Source: Lachnospiraceae bacterium
GTDB lineage: Bacteria > Bacillota > Clostridia > Lachnospirales > Lachnospiraceae
Direction: 5' to 3'
DNA: 64,000 nucleotides
Assembly (NCBI GenBank): GCA_017453065.1
Contig: JAFTKW010000001.1
Location: 1 to 64,000 of the forward strand
Each line of letters starts with the position of its first letter. Position 1 is the stretch's first letter. Shown here piece by piece: positions 43,161-54,600 of this stretch. The position numbers and the translations under genes were made by a program. The notes under the pieces are model-generated. The model was not told the DNA's origin and ran no database searches. It saw only the letters and a program-made list of their open reading frames with translations.

Positions 43161-44879
43161 TTACTCTAATTTAAACTTGCCAACCTCGCCCATCAGAGTT
43201 TCAGCGATATCTTTGTTGCCTCCTGCCTTTTGATCAATGTCACTGACATTGTTGGTAAGCATAGCTGCTGTTTCAGAAGTACTTACGATACCCTTGGTAC
43301 TTTCTTCTACTGCAATATCCACAGCCTGGATTGCTTCCTTGATTGCATCCATAGCATTTTCAAGCTGTTCAGATTCTGCCGCAAAGTCTTCCATCAAGGA
43401 ATGGATGTCTCCCGCATTCTTCTGGTAATCATCACTGGTTTCAAGCAATTTTGAGTAACCAGCCATAACCTTTTCTTCCATGAACTGAATCATGTTCTGA
43501 GCTTCCTCAGCAAGGCCTTCTACTGCAGATACAACCTGTGCACTTACTACCTGAATCTGAGTTGCAGCCTCTGCAGAGTTAGTAGCTAGTTTGCCAATTT
43601 CACCAGCAACTACTGCAAAGCCTCTTCCTGCTTCGCCCGCTCTAGCCGCTTCAATGCTAGCATTCAGTGCGAGAAGGTTGGTTTCCTCTGTAATAGTCAA
43701 AATATTTTCAGTAAGTACATTAATCTCACTAACTGTCTTGGACTGTTCAATCTTGGCAGATACAGACTCTGCCATAGCCGCAGCCTGTGTCTTTGCATCT
43801 TCCATTTCAGCCGTTGCTTGACTGTAAATGTCGCGTGCTCTCTCTTGAATATCCTTAGTCACTGCATTTCCATCAACCGCCTTGCCTGAAATACCATTGA
43901 TACGGTCATATATGCTTGCAATTGCTTCGTTCACTTGGTTGATAGATGCTGCTGTCTCTTCCATAGCAGCACTCATCTCTTCCATGGTAGCAGATACATC
44001 CATAATACTTCCACTCGCTTCCATGGTTTGCTGTGCCATCTCTTTAGATGCCTGACCAAGTGTATTGGAGCAACGATTGATGTTGAGCATAATATCTCGA
44101 ATATAGGCAAGCAAGGAGTTTACATTGTCTGCCATAAGTTCCAGTTCATCACCAGACTTCACATCCAGCTGCTGTGTCAAATCGCCTTCGTTGTGAACCA
44201 AGTCGTAAATCTTGCCGTTTACAACCTTTACGCCCTTCATGATGCTCTTTACGATAAAGAACAAAAGAAGCACTGCCACTACTGTGGAGCCTGCAGTCAT
44301 CATAAATACTGAAGTCTTCATGGCATCCATACGAGCTTGAATTCCAGATGCATCATAGTCACTTCCAAGGATTGCCACTACATTCTTTTCATTGTCATAG
44401 ATTGGAACATACGCGGTAATCAATGCTCCATCATCTGTTACATCGATGTAATCCTGCACAAAAGCTTCCCCGTCAAAAACCGACTTTAGTTCTTCATAAC
44501 TATAATCAAATTCCTCGCCAATCAAGCACTTGTCTTCGGAATCATCTGCATCTACACCATAGTACACTTTATCTTTGTCTGTATACAATGTGTAAAGGTA
44601 TTTCACTCCACACACATCCATCTTTTCACGAAGTGCCTCAGCCGCCATTACATAAGCAGTGGTTTCCTCATCTCCTGGTTTTAAGGTTCGAATAGAGTTT
44701 CCATAAACATCACTCACTGCTACATTTGCTGCCATCAAAGCCTGATCTGCAGCCATACCAATCATGTCTTCCTGACTTTTGTTGTACAAGCTGATACTGA
44801 TGTACAAGATGTCTGCCAGTAAAAGAATCAAAACTGGTATCATAATTTTTGCGCCAATTCCAAGTCGTCTCGTTTTCAT
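43161..44879 (-). CDS. methyl-accepting chemotaxis protein
   Basis: A 572-residue chemoreceptor. A membrane segment at ~10-30, an extracellular cache-like sensor of ~155 residues ([20 protein letters not shown]), a second segment at ~190-212, a HAMP linker and a long coiled-coil signalling domain. The hairpin tip reads [20 protein letters not shown], the CheA/CheW contact site. Glu/Gln-rich flanks are likely methylation sites. It implies a motile cell, though no other chemotaxis genes are in the window. AAGGAGAG precedes the ATG. Confidence 0.93.
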   Translation of the reverse strand: MKTRRLGIGAKIMIPVLILLLADILYISISLYNKSQEDMIGMAADQALMAANVAVSDVYGNSIRTLKPGDEETTAYVMAAEALREKMDVCGVKYLYTLYTDKDKVYYGVDADDSEDKCLIGEEFDYSYEELKSVFDGEAFVQDYIDVTDDGALITAYVPIYDNEKNVVAILGSDYDASGIQARMDAMKTSVFMMTAGSTVVAVLLLFFIVKSIMKGVKVVNGKIYDLVHNEGDLTQQLDVKSGDELELMADNVNSLLAYIRDIMLNINRCSNTLGQASKEMAQQTMEASGSIMDVSATMEEMSAAMEETAASINQVNEAIASIYDRINGISGKAVDGNAVTKDIQERARDIYSQATAEMEDAKTQAAAMAESVSAKIEQSKTVSEINVLTENILTITEETNLLALNASIEAARAGEAGRGFAVVAGEIGKLATNSAEAATQIQVVSAQVVSAVEGLAEEAQNMIQFMEEKVMAGYSKLLETSDDYQKNAGDIHSLMEDFAAESEQLENAMDAIKEAIQAVDIAVEESTKGIVSTSETAAMLTNNVSDIDQKAGGNKDIAETLMGEVGKFKLE

Positions 44880-44898
44880 TTGTTCTCTCCTTTAGTCC

Positions 44899-46569
44899 CT
44901 AAATATATTCTGCAAAACTCTCCTCTAAACAAAGAGCTCCGTAGCCTACTTTTGCATTGGGATATTCCCGTTCTCCACGAATCGGTCTTGCCCCACTTTG
45001 CAGATAAGCCTTTACCTTCTCCCCATAGAGAAAGGGGTCCTGTCTTCTCACTACACCCCACTCCATCAATAGAGCAGCGCTTCCTGTTACAAAAGGTGTT
45101 GCAAAAGAAGTACCAGAAAGAATTTGTACTCCGCCTTCTCCGGTGGGGACCCGAATATCAACCCCCGGTGCAACCAAATCAGGATAAGCGTTTGGCAATC
45201 CTCTGCCAGAAAAATCTGCATAACTATCAAACCTTGCATCATACGCCCCTACGCGAATGACGCGCTGCGCGGTGGATGGAATGGTAAAACTACCTTCAGG
45301 AGAAGCACTCACTAGCCTGGTATCCATACTTCTTGTCACTTGACTGGGTAGATAAAAAGCATATTCTCCTGTGACTAGTCTGACTGGTGTCAGCAAAAAG
45401 GTCCATACACCGGAAGTTATGTAGGTTCCCATGGGCAGGAATTCAAAATAAATTTCCTGCATCGTAGAATAAGGCGATGGCTCTCCTACATAGATTAAGA
45501 GTTTTGTATCATCCAGCGAAGCAACTGACTTCCCACTGCTTAAATAAAGGTTGGGAACAGAAATTCTTTGCCCACCGGGTGAAATCACTGTAATTTGGTA
45601 CTGATCTACATACTCTTTCCAAATCTGTAGACTTAGGGATGTCTCATAAGGCCCTACCGTCAGTTCCTGCGAAAGTCCTGTCTCTGTCATGATGCCTCTG
45701 GCACTCCCACCAGATGCGGCTTCGTTGCCAGTTCCCACACAGATTACTGTTCTGCCGACCTCTGCCACATTGTCTAAAAATCTTTCCAATAGTGAGGTCC
45801 CTTGATGAGAACCATAGGTATTGCCAAAACTAAGATTTACAGCCAATGGTCTGCCCAACTCCTGACCCTTTTTGGTGACATAAGTCAGTGCCCTCATGAG
45901 GTTGGTCGTTCTGGGAAAAGAATCCCCTACAGACTGTCCTAACTTGACCACCAGCAATTCACTCTCTGGCGCCACACCTCCTGGGTTTGCGGCGGCTATA
46001 TGGGCTACCGCTGTTCCATGACCAGAAATATCCGCTGAAGGCCTCTCAATAAAAAGACTTTCCCTATTGTTTAATAATAGCATATTCAGTGTACTATTGT
46101 CAAAAAAATCATCGGTTGTTTGGTCCCATATTTCAATAATTCTACTGCTTCCGTCTGAATTGCGAAAAAAAGGGCTTTCATAATCAATTCCGGAGTCAAT
46201 TACAGCCACCAACACTCCCTTCCCCGTCAGCATAGGTGGTCGCTCTGTAACCGGAAGTATGCAGGATACTTCCTTTCCTTGCTCCAGCGCAAAATATAGT
46301 CGTTTCGGCATCTCTATATATTCTATCTCTGGTCTTTGGGCAATCAGCGGAATCAGACTTTCTGGCACCACCAATATGGCATATCCTGCAATCAGCTCTT
46401 CAATCTCTACATTCATATTTCGTAAGAACTCCAAAGAGCCATTATACTTCACTATCAATTCCCAAGTATTACCACTCTCGCTATAACCCACATTTAAATC
46501 CTGCGTCTGTTTTCTCTCATCCACCGGCGTTTCCAGTGCCAGATTCAGTAAATTCTCTATTTTTTGCAT
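44899..46569 (-). CDS. S8 subtilisin-family protease (Csp-like)
   Basis: A 556-residue subtilase with all three catalytic residues: Asp in VAVIDSGIDYE, His in DISGHGTAVAHIAA and Ser in LSGTSFATPFVTG. The N-terminal ~90 residues resemble the prodomain of Csp proteases, and there is a jelly-roll-like insertion of ~130 residues before the Ser, as in clostridial CspA/B/C. Csp enzymes process the germination hydrolase SleC; other Lachnospiraceae copies have unknown targets. No signal peptide. The ribosome site AGG lies in the 3' arm of the preceding terminator hairpin. Confidence 0.85.
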   Translation of the reverse strand: MQKIENLLNLALETPVDERKQTQDLNVGYSESGNTWELIVKYNGSLEFLRNMNVEIEELIAGYAILVVPESLIPLIAQRPEIEYIEMPKRLYFALEQGKEVSCILPVTERPPMLTGKGVLVAVIDSGIDYESPFFRNSDGSSRIIEIWDQTTDDFFDNSTLNMLLLNNRESLFIERPSADISGHGTAVAHIAAANPGGVAPESELLVVKLGQSVGDSFPRTTNLMRALTYVTKKGQELGRPLAVNLSFGNTYGSHQGTSLLERFLDNVAEVGRTVICVGTGNEAASGGSARGIMTETGLSQELTVGPYETSLSLQIWKEYVDQYQITVISPGGQRISVPNLYLSSGKSVASLDDTKLLIYVGEPSPYSTMQEIYFEFLPMGTYITSGVWTFLLTPVRLVTGEYAFYLPSQVTRSMDTRLVSASPEGSFTIPSTAQRVIRVGAYDARFDSYADFSGRGLPNAYPDLVAPGVDIRVPTGEGGVQILSGTSFATPFVTGSAALLMEWGVVRRQDPFLYGEKVKAYLQSGARPIRGEREYPNAKVGYGALCLEESFAEYI

Positions 46570-46611
46570 AAAAAAACCTGCACATCTTTTTTTAAAGATA
46601 TGCAGGTCTCT
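46565..46611 (-). terminator. terminator of the M18 peptidase, overlapping the next start
   Basis: On the minus strand CCTGCATATCTTT and AAGATGTGCAGG form the stem (one mismatch), running into TTTTTTT and then the ATG of the subtilase. The stem covers the subtilase ribosome site. Confidence 0.8.
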
Positions 46612-46650
46612 TCTCTATTCATCACTACCACATTAGAAAGAAACGGGATT

Positions 46651-47919
46651 CTATTTTGCAAAGAATACTTTAAACATTTTTACTGCGTACTCTGTATCCT
46701 TTACTCCACCTGTTTCTACAGCAGAATGCATGGCAAGCTGTGGCAGGCCAATATCTACCGTAGACACAGAAACATGTGCAGTAGAGATATTTCCAAGTGT
46801 GGAACCGCCGATACTGTCAGAACGATTGGTAAAGGTCTGACATGGTACCTCTGCCTCTTTGCACAAATCCTTCAAAACTGCAGCAGAAACCGCATCTGTA
46901 GCATACTTCTGACTGCCATGATATTTCACTACTATACCGCCATTCAAATAAGGCCTGTTGGTTGGGTCTGCTTTTTCTGGGCGATTAGGGTGTACTGCAT
47001 GAGCATTGTCTGCGGAAATCATAAAACTGTCTGCAATCCAACTTAAGTAGTCACTCTCTGTCTTTCCAAGCGCCTCTTTGATACGGACTAGGGTATCTGT
47101 CAACAACGTGGAATCTGCGCCCTGCTTGGTTCCACTTCCCACTTCTTCGTTGTCAAACACTACACATACATTGATATAGCCTGTAGGTGTGCTCTCAACC
47201 ATAGCCTTCGCTGAAGCATACACGCACTGTAAATCATCCAATTTAGGGCAAAGAACATATTCTCCATCTTTGCCTATAACACGGCCTTTGTCTCTCACAT
47301 AAAGGAACAAGTCATGGCTTAAGATATCCTCAGCCTTCACCTTCGCCGCCTTCGCAATCTGCTTCATAAACTGCCCCTTAGGTCCAGCTCCATACAAAGG
47401 AAGCATATCCACCTGCGGATTGTACTCCACGCCTTTGTTGACTTCTCTATTCATATGGATCGCCAAATTCGGAATTACCAGCAAATCTTTGTCGATGTTT
47501 ACCAACTTGGAGACAATCTGTCCATCCTCTTTCACAGTCACCCTTCCTGCTACAGACAATGGTCTATCCAGCCAGGTAGAATGTATCATTCCACCATATT
47601 TTTCTGTGTTCAGCTTTACATACTGATCTTCTGCCAGCATCTCAGGATTTTCTTTCACCTTGAAGGTTGGGGAATCACTGTGTGCAGATGTCATATGGAA
47701 GCCCTTTATCTCCCCTGCTGGAATGTGGAATGCAATGGCTGCCGATCCATTTCTAACCACATAATATTTGCCACCCTTTTTCAGTTTCCATTGTTTTCTT
47801 TCATCCAGAACTTCGTAGCCGTTTGCCTCAAACATTTCAGCCAAATTGGCAATGGCATGAAAGGAACTGGGGCTTTTGTCTATAAAGGTCATCATTTCCT
47901 GAGCAATTTTATTCTTCAT
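46651..47919 (-). CDS. M18 family aminopeptidase
   Basis: A 422-residue cytosolic metallo-aminopeptidase of the M18 family (ApeB/DAP type). Zinc ligands and active-site residues lie in MTSAHSDSPTFKV, DNEEVGSGTKQGADS and DNAHAVHPNRPEK. It removes N-terminal residues, often acidic ones, from peptides as a dodecamer. Full length. GGAGAG precedes the ATG. A strong terminator follows. Confidence 0.9.
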   Translation of the reverse strand: MKNKIAQEMMTFIDKSPSSFHAIANLAEMFEANGYEVLDERKQWKLKKGGKYYVVRNGSAAIAFHIPAGEIKGFHMTSAHSDSPTFKVKENPEMLAEDQYVKLNTEKYGGMIHSTWLDRPLSVAGRVTVKEDGQIVSKLVNIDKDLLVIPNLAIHMNREVNKGVEYNPQVDMLPLYGAGPKGQFMKQIAKAAKVKAEDILSHDLFLYVRDKGRVIGKDGEYVLCPKLDDLQCVYASAKAMVESTPTGYINVCVVFDNEEVGSGTKQGADSTLLTDTLVRIKEALGKTESDYLSWIADSFMISADNAHAVHPNRPEKADPTNRPYLNGGIVVKYHGSQKYATDAVSAAVLKDLCKEAEVPCQTFTNRSDSIGGSTLGNISTAHVSVSTVDIGLPQLAMHSAVETGGVKDTEYAVKMFKVFFAK

Positions 47920-47937
47920 CGTTACTCTCCAAATCTA

Positions 47938-48441
47938 TTATTTAAAATCTTCTTTGCGAAGCACCAGTCTGGTTCTACCATAGGAATGTCCATTCCAAAC
48001 ATAGTCTTCCAATTTGCCATCACTCTTAAAGCCAAACTTGTCATAACATTTCACTGCACCAGCATTTTCGTCGAATACCACCAGACTCATCTGGTCACAG
48101 CCTGCAATCTCAAAAACATATTTCGCGGCTAGCGCAAGCATCTGCGTGCCAAGACCTTTGCCCCTCCTGCTTCCATCCACAATAATGCGCATCAGAAAGG
48201 CACTGTTGTCTTCGTAGTTGATATTCATGCTAAAAAAACCGATTGGATGGCCTTCGTCTGTGACCGCAGTAAAGGACATATCTCCCCATATCAGTTCCGC
48301 CTCTGAAAGGCGTGCTGTCAACTGTTCTCCAGTAAATCCATACACGATTCGCCCTGCGCTCCATTTGATATGAGCTTCTTCACTGTCAATCCAATCTGCA
48401 ATGTAATTTCCATCTGTTGCACGATAAGGTCTAAGTCTCAT
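47938..48441 (-). CDS. RimJ/RimL-like GNAT acetyltransferase
   Basis: A 167-residue acetyltransferase whose layout (MRLRPYRATDGNYIADWI start, acetyl-CoA loop VDGSRRGKGLGTQMLALA, NAGAVKCYDKFGF) is that of the RimJ/RimL N-acetyltransferase branch. The target may be a protein N-terminus or a small amine. GGAGAGG precedes the ATG. It lies between the deacetylase-thioesterase fusion and the M18 peptidase on the same strand. Confidence 0.82.
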   Translation of the reverse strand: MRLRPYRATDGNYIADWIDSEEAHIKWSAGRIVYGFTGEQLTARLSEAELIWGDMSFTAVTDEGHPIGFFSMNINYEDNSAFLMRIIVDGSRRGKGLGTQMLALAAKYVFEIAGCDQMSLVVFDENAGAVKCYDKFGFKSDGKLEDYVWNGHSYGRTRLVLRKEDFK

Positions 48442-48452
48442 ATGTACCTCTC

Positions 48453-49541
48453 CTAATTCATGTGAAGTCCAGTGATTTGCACCACCGCAACCTGTTTGTC
48501 TAATTCATCTTTTATTTCTACCTCATAATAGCAGGTTCGTCTGCCATCTTTGATTTTGCGTGCCTCTGCAATCAATCTGCTTCCCTTCGGTGTCCCCAGA
48601 TAAGCAATATTGGAGTGAACAGAAACGGTATGAAGTCCTGGCCTATTGGTAGCCACTGCAAAGCAAAAATCTGCCAATGTAAATGGTACACCGCCCATCA
48701 ACGAGCCCACTGCGTTCATATGGTTTGGTCCAATGGCAAGACTACATCTGGCATATCCTTCTGCCACTGCGTCAATCTGGCATCCCGCCTGTGCTGCATA
48801 CAAATCCTTTGCAAAAAAATCTCTGAGGCTTTGAAGCTCCTCATTTGGCAAAAACTTTGGCTCCATAAATTCTACTCCCTCCTCCAGCAACAATTCAATC
48901 AGTCTCTTAAAGTAGTTAGGCTCCAACTCTTCCGTCTCTGCATGATCATGTATCAAAATAATATGATTACTTCCCGGCATGAGCAAATGACTTGGACTAT
49001 CTATATTTCTATCATACACTCGGTTCAGCACATCGTTGAAGGTAAATGCAGAACCTGGTCTAATCTGGTATTCTGCAAAGTCAAAAGTCCAAAAAGTGTC
49101 TACTTCCTGGGCGTGCTTTTCGGTCTTGTACCACTCAAATCCTACGGCTCTGTCATCCAACTTGGAGAAGCCTTTTTCTAAAAGATATTCTTGAATTGCC
49201 TCTCTGTTGTCTCCACCCTTGTCGCCATAAGGAAACCTGAAAACCTTGATGGTTCTAGGCACGCCTGCCTCGGCATAGAGCGCATCCAACACTTCTTCCT
49301 GTCTGTCAATCTCTTCCTTGGCCTGCTGAAGCGTCAAAGAACTAAAGGCTGGGTGACTATAAGTGTGGTTTCCAATAATCACACCTTTGCGCAAAGCATA
49401 CAAAGCCTCTTTCCTATATTTTTCCACATTGACCCCAACTGAAAACAGAATCGGTTTGATCCCTTTGTCACACAAAAAATCTACAATTTCAGGGGTATAT
49501 GGTGTGCTGATATCATCAATCGTTAAGTAGACTCTACTCAT
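48453..49541 (-). CDS. polysaccharide deacetylase-thioesterase fusion
   Basis: A 362-residue two-domain protein. Residues ~1-235 are a NodB deacetylase-like domain (VYLTIDDISTPYTPEIVDFL, GVIIGNHTYSHPAF). Residues ~245-362 are a hotdog PaaI/acyl-CoA thioesterase-like domain (AVGSLMGGVPFTLADFCFAV, VSVHSNIAYLGTPKG). No signal peptide, so it acts inside. The second Asp of the usual DDG is kept but Gly is Ile. The pairing of a deacetylase fold with a thioesterase is unusual; perhaps it removes acyl groups from sugar- or CoA-linked substrates. GGAGG precedes the ATG. Confidence 0.82.
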   Translation of the reverse strand: MSRVYLTIDDISTPYTPEIVDFLCDKGIKPILFSVGVNVEKYRKEALYALRKGVIIGNHTYSHPAFSSLTLQQAKEEIDRQEEVLDALYAEAGVPRTIKVFRFPYGDKGGDNREAIQEYLLEKGFSKLDDRAVGFEWYKTEKHAQEVDTFWTFDFAEYQIRPGSAFTFNDVLNRVYDRNIDSPSHLLMPGSNHIILIHDHAETEELEPNYFKRLIELLLEEGVEFMEPKFLPNEELQSLRDFFAKDLYAAQAGCQIDAVAEGYARCSLAIGPNHMNAVGSLMGGVPFTLADFCFAVATNRPGLHTVSVHSNIAYLGTPKGSRLIAEARKIKDGRRTCYYEVEIKDELDKQVAVVQITGLHMN

Positions 49542-49607
49542 AGTTCCTCCAAAAAGTACGTTTATACTTGCACATTATAGCACAACACTTTGACAAATTA
49601 AAGCGAA

Positions 49608-51623
49608 TTACTGTAGTTCCTCAAGCTCCGTTTCTGCCTCCAGCATCCTCTCAAGCAAGGTTTCCTGCTGATGCTCCTCATGGTCTATAGCCTCCTGAAT
49701 CTCCATCAATTTACCATAGTTGGTGGACAATTGCGGGTCCAGAAGCTGTAGCTGTAGCTGTGCCATCTTGTCTTCGCTTTCCTTTAGCATCAGTTCGTAT
49801 TTCTCAAGCTGCTTGGTCAGTCTAGATTTCATCTTACCCGGATTGTAATAAGTCTTTTTATCAAAAACATCTGTCAGAGTTGGTGCGCCATCTGCTGCCA
49901 CGCCACTCTTTCCACTCTCTGTCTTGGATGCTCCAGTTTTCGCACTCTCAGAAGCCTTGGAAATTATGGTTCCGCTGCCAGGCCTTCCGATTTCTCCGCG
50001 CCTAATCCTTTCAACCATTTCAACATATTCGTTGTAGCCACAGCTGTACTGATGTACCTCTCCTCCTGCAAACTCCAATATATCCGTTGCCACCTGAGAA
50101 ATAAAATATCTGTCATGGGATACAAACAGCACTGTCCCTTCGTAGGCTGTCAGCATCTTTTCCAGTGCATCCTTGCCGATAATATCCATATGGTTGGTTG
50201 GCTCATCCAAGATAAGCAAATTCGGCTTTAACTGAAACATCTTACAAAGAGCCAGTCTTACTTTTTCACCACCAGAAAGCTGTCCCATCAATTTCATTAC
50301 GTCCTCGCCTGAAAAGAGGAAACTTCCCAGTGCACTGCGCACTGTCTCTCGATCCAAATCTGGATATTCATCCCAGAAATTGTCCAAAACCGTCTGCTCT
50401 GGATCTACCATGGCTGTTACTGCTGCCTGCTGGTCAAAATATCCCCACTCTACGTTCATACCAAAGCCGTAGGTTCCAGCAATTCCCGGCACACTTCCCA
50501 CTAAGGTTTTCAGCAAAGTGGATTTACCCTTTCCGTTTTCTCCTAAAATGGCCATTCTCTGACCTTTTTTGAGTTTTAAATTTACTCTACTCAGAATATT
50601 TCCATCATATCCGATGTCCAGATTTTTGGTCCAAAGTACGTCCGTGTAACTTTCTTTGTTTGGCTTAAACATGGCATGAAAACTCTTGGTATCAAAACGT
50701 CTTGGCTTTGGAATCTTCACCATGTGCTCAATTGCCATGCGCTTGGATCTGGTGGCAGCCACCTTGGTTGGGGTGTTTTTCCACTTCTCAATCCACTCGG
50801 TCAGTCTCTGTATTTCTTTTTGCTGCAATTCATAATCTTTTTCCTGCTTAATCAGGGCTTCTTCTTTCAGCCTCATAAAAGCAGTATAATTGCCCTTGTA
50901 ACGCTTAATCTGGTGATATTCAATCTCGTAGGTTACATCGATCACCTTGTCCAAAAACATACGGTCATGGGATACGATTACCACTGCTTTATCATAGGTC
51001 TTTAGGTAATCCTCCAGCCATTCAATAGTTGGCATATCCAAGTGGTTGGTCGGCTCGTCCAAAAGCATAATATCTGGTCTGCTGAGCAAGAGCTTCATAA
51101 AAGCCACCTTGGTCTGCTGCCCTCCAGAGAAAGTGCCGATTGGTCTGGAAAGATCCTCCAAGTCAAAGCCAAACTTTTGGAACATTACCTCCATATCGCG
51201 TCTCCATGTATAGCCACGAAGGGCTTCCATCTGGTTTTGCAAAGAAGCATATCTGGATAGCAGTGCCTTGTCCTCGCCCTGGGCCAGCTGCTCTTCTACT
51301 TTTTTCATCTGCTCCTCACATTCAAAGACTGGAGCAAAAGCCTTCTTAATCTCGTCCTCTACAGAAATATCGCCATCTGGAAAACTAATCTGTTTCAAAA
51401 ATCCGATGCTCTGTTTACCAGCCATGAAAATTCCGCATTCTTCATCGCTATCCAGATTCGCCATCTTGATTTCCCCTGCTATCAATTTTAGCAGAGTAGT
51501 CTTTCCACAGCCATTTCTTCCTACCACAGCGATTTTTTCTGTATCATGTATCTCAAAATTTACATCTTCAATAATTGTGTCTGCAGCGTATTGTACCAAC
51601 GCATGCCTAATTTCATATCTCAT
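49608..51623 (-). CDS. ABC-F family ATPase
   Basis: A 671-residue soluble ABC-F protein with two ATPase domains and no membrane segments. The first has GRNGCGKTTLLKLI, FSGGQQTKVAFMK and MLLDEPTNHLD; the second has GENGKGKSTLLKTL, LSGGEKVRLALCK and LILDEPTNHMD. The P-site tRNA interaction linker lies between them, and the C-terminal ~80 residues form a coiled coil. ABC-F proteins act on ribosomes in translation rescue or antibiotic protection. The C-terminal linker is rich in Ser, Ala and Lys. AAGGAAT precedes the ATG. Confidence 0.9.
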   Translation of the reverse strand: MRYEIRHALVQYAADTIIEDVNFEIHDTEKIAVVGRNGCGKTTLLKLIAGEIKMANLDSDEECGIFMAGKQSIGFLKQISFPDGDISVEDEIKKAFAPVFECEEQMKKVEEQLAQGEDKALLSRYASLQNQMEALRGYTWRRDMEVMFQKFGFDLEDLSRPIGTFSGGQQTKVAFMKLLLSRPDIMLLDEPTNHLDMPTIEWLEDYLKTYDKAVVIVSHDRMFLDKVIDVTYEIEYHQIKRYKGNYTAFMRLKEEALIKQEKDYELQQKEIQRLTEWIEKWKNTPTKVAATRSKRMAIEHMVKIPKPRRFDTKSFHAMFKPNKESYTDVLWTKNLDIGYDGNILSRVNLKLKKGQRMAILGENGKGKSTLLKTLVGSVPGIAGTYGFGMNVEWGYFDQQAAVTAMVDPEQTVLDNFWDEYPDLDRETVRSALGSFLFSGEDVMKLMGQLSGGEKVRLALCKMFQLKPNLLILDEPTNHMDIIGKDALEKMLTAYEGTVLFVSHDRYFISQVATDILEFAGGEVHQYSCGYNEYVEMVERIRRGEIGRPGSGTIISKASESAKTGASKTESGKSGVAADGAPTLTDVFDKKTYYNPGKMKSRLTKQLEKYELMLKESEDKMAQLQLQLLDPQLSTNYGKLMEIQEAIDHEEHQQETLLERMLEAETELEELQ

Positions 51624-51683
51624 AATCTATTCCTTCACTCTAAAAATCTTTGCAGGCACAAAACTCTCGTTTCTTAGGGCAGA

Positions 51684-54600
51684 CTACTCTCCAAACTGGA
51701 TACTTTCAAAGTCAAATTTACTTCCAGGAAGGAACACAAATTCCACTCTATGCTTTCCGCACACTTTATCCAATGCAAAAGTCTGTTCCTCAAACTCTTC
51801 TGCTTTCCTAAATTCTACTACCTGCACTTTATCCTGTCCATCATCATCTATAAAGTGAATATGGATGGTATTCATTGGCAAATCGCTTCTGCCGCTAATT
51901 GCCAGCTGACTTGCACCCTTCTGTCCAAAATCCATATCTTCAAAGACAAGGGTCACATTGTTGCCTATATCGTATACCCTTTCTTCCTCTACTCTAAAGG
52001 TATCGCCATATACTTTGTCGCACTTTGCTGCAGCTAGAAGTTCATAAGCCTTTTCGTTTTTGTCAAAAGAAAAGCCCTTCAAATGCACCTTGTCGTGGAA
52101 CACAAAGCTCAAAGAAGTGACGCCTCTCACTCTGCGATTCAGTACGTAGGTTTCTGCCTGATACACATTCCACTGGGAAGGCATCTGATAAATTCCGTCC
52201 AGCAAAAGTGTAGAGTCGTCGCCCTCCGGCTCTCCTTCCCATACCTGGAACTCATAAGGTGCTCCAGACAGGGCAAAAATTGGCAACGTAATTACATCCG
52301 CACCAATCGGTCCGAAGTCAATATTGTCAATTCTGACACCACTTATCTGTCCTCTCGCAGTTGCAATTCCCTGTTCATTTCCATTGGTAATTTCACCGTA
52401 GGTCTCTGCATGCAATCCAGCAGAAACAAAGCCGTATGGATTTAAATAAGCCTGTCCAAATCCTTCTGCTCTAAATTCCAGTTGAGACAAAATTTTGGAC
52501 TTTGAGGTACCCGATTTGCTCACGGCACGAATCCGAAACTCTCCGTCGCCCAAAGCCTTGACCTTAACTGCATTTGGGCATCCTTCTACTTTTTCCAAGG
52601 TCACAAAGTCAAGTTCAATTCCTGCTGCATTGACCACCTTAAAGGTAACCTCTCTATCCGTTGCGTCCAAAGGAAGCACCGTGGCAGTCACAATCAGCTC
52701 AGGCACTTCTGGGATTAAAAGCTGTCCTCTGTCGCTGGAAAGCTTTATCTTACGCACTGGTTGCACATCTGGAAGTGTTCTAATGACAAAACCAGGCTCT
52801 CCTATGCTTGCATTTTCTGTCATCTTTTTGGGCTCCACTTCATACTCAAGGCTTGCCGGCACTAAGCCTTTGCCGCTTACTGTAAGAAGTGCTTTTGAAG
52901 CGGCCGTACTCTCTGCGGTCACAACCGCCAGAAGTTTGCCGTTAAACAGTTTCCTTACGTTGGTCTTGTAAGGTTCAAAGTCTGTGCTGTCCCCATTGTC
53001 AAGGCCAAGCAGCCTGATTGGTCCCTGAGTATCTACCTGCACATAGTTCATGGCATTTTCTACGGGATGCCCCTGCTCATCCACTACACTTATCTCTACA
53101 AAGGACAGATTTCTGCCCCCCGCCTTAAGCACCTGCTGGTCTGCCCTAAGTTGGACGGCAGCTGCTTCGCCAAAGGAAAATCTTTCCTCCCTTGCTACTT
53201 CCTTGCCTTCTTTGTCGTAAGCGATAGCACAAATACTTCCCTCTGCATATGGCACCTGGAAGTGTGCTGTAAAATCCGTTCCCTGCTGGTGGTTTAATTC
53301 TTTAATTCCTTGACTAACGCCATTTTTAAGCAGTTCAACCTTGTGCCCATTGGAACAAATGCGCACATCAATTAGCTGGCCCTCGTTAAAGTCCCAGTAA
53401 GGAAAAATATGTACCATTGGCTTATTTTTATTTCCCCATTCTGCCTGATATATGTAATACGCATCTTTTGGGAAACCTGCTGTATCTATCTGTCCAAAAT
53501 AGGAATTCTTGGTATGGTATGGCGTTGGCTCGCCGATATAGTCAAAACCAGTCCACAAAAACTGCCCAAAAGCAAAGTCTCTGTCTCTGTCATCTGCAAT
53601 ACATTTTTCTACGCTCTTTGCCCCCCAGCTAGTGGTGGAATTTCCAAGCGCAGAGCATTGCTCATCCTCATCTGCCAGCAATGATTGCTGGTAAGGGAAA
53701 TGATACACCCCTCTGCTTTGTACGATGGAGGAAGTCTCACTTCCATATATCACCCAGTCAGGATATTTGGCATGATGCTCATCATAGCATTTCTCGCCAT
53801 AGTTATATCCGGCCAACTTTACGATATCCGCACACTTTTGTGCATTCTCCCAAGGCATAAAATTTGAGCCTATGGTAATCGGTGCATTTTCATGCTTGTC
53901 ATGTATGCGAACCAGTCTGCAAAGCTCCCTGGTAATCTCCTGACCCCGCTCGCTGGCGTGGGTATCGTATATTTCATTGCCGATAGACCACATCATAAGG
54001 CTTGCGTGATTGCGATCTCTGCGCACCCAGCTTGCCACATCCTTGGCATGCCACTTTTCCCAAAATCGGGTATAGTCATAGTCCGTCTTTTTGGACTCCC
54101 ACATATCAAAGGCTTCGGAAACAATAAGCATTCCCATCTCATCTGCCACTTCCATCAGCCTCTTGGCTGGCATATTGTGACTGGAGCGAATGGCATTTAC
54201 TCCCATTTCCTTAAGAATACGGAACTTACGTCTCAGCGCATCCTCATAGAACACACCGCCCAAGGCGCCAAAATCATGATGCTCACATACGCCATGTACC
54301 TTGAGCACATGACCATTTAACAAAAATCCTCTGTTTGGATCAAACTCCATAGATTTAAATCCGATTTTAAGGGAATCTGTATCTATCACAGTTCCATTTA
54401 CATCTATCAGTTCCACATTCAAATCATATAATTTTGGATCATTTACATCCCATCTGACAGGCATTTCTACCCACATCATTGTTTTGCCTATATAGCATCC
54501 TGATTCTACTTCCTTCCAAGGCTCTGCATCCACCTGAAAGACTTCTCCACCCTCTGGGTCCTGCAGTGTGAATACAAGTTTGCACTGAGGTTTGGATTCA

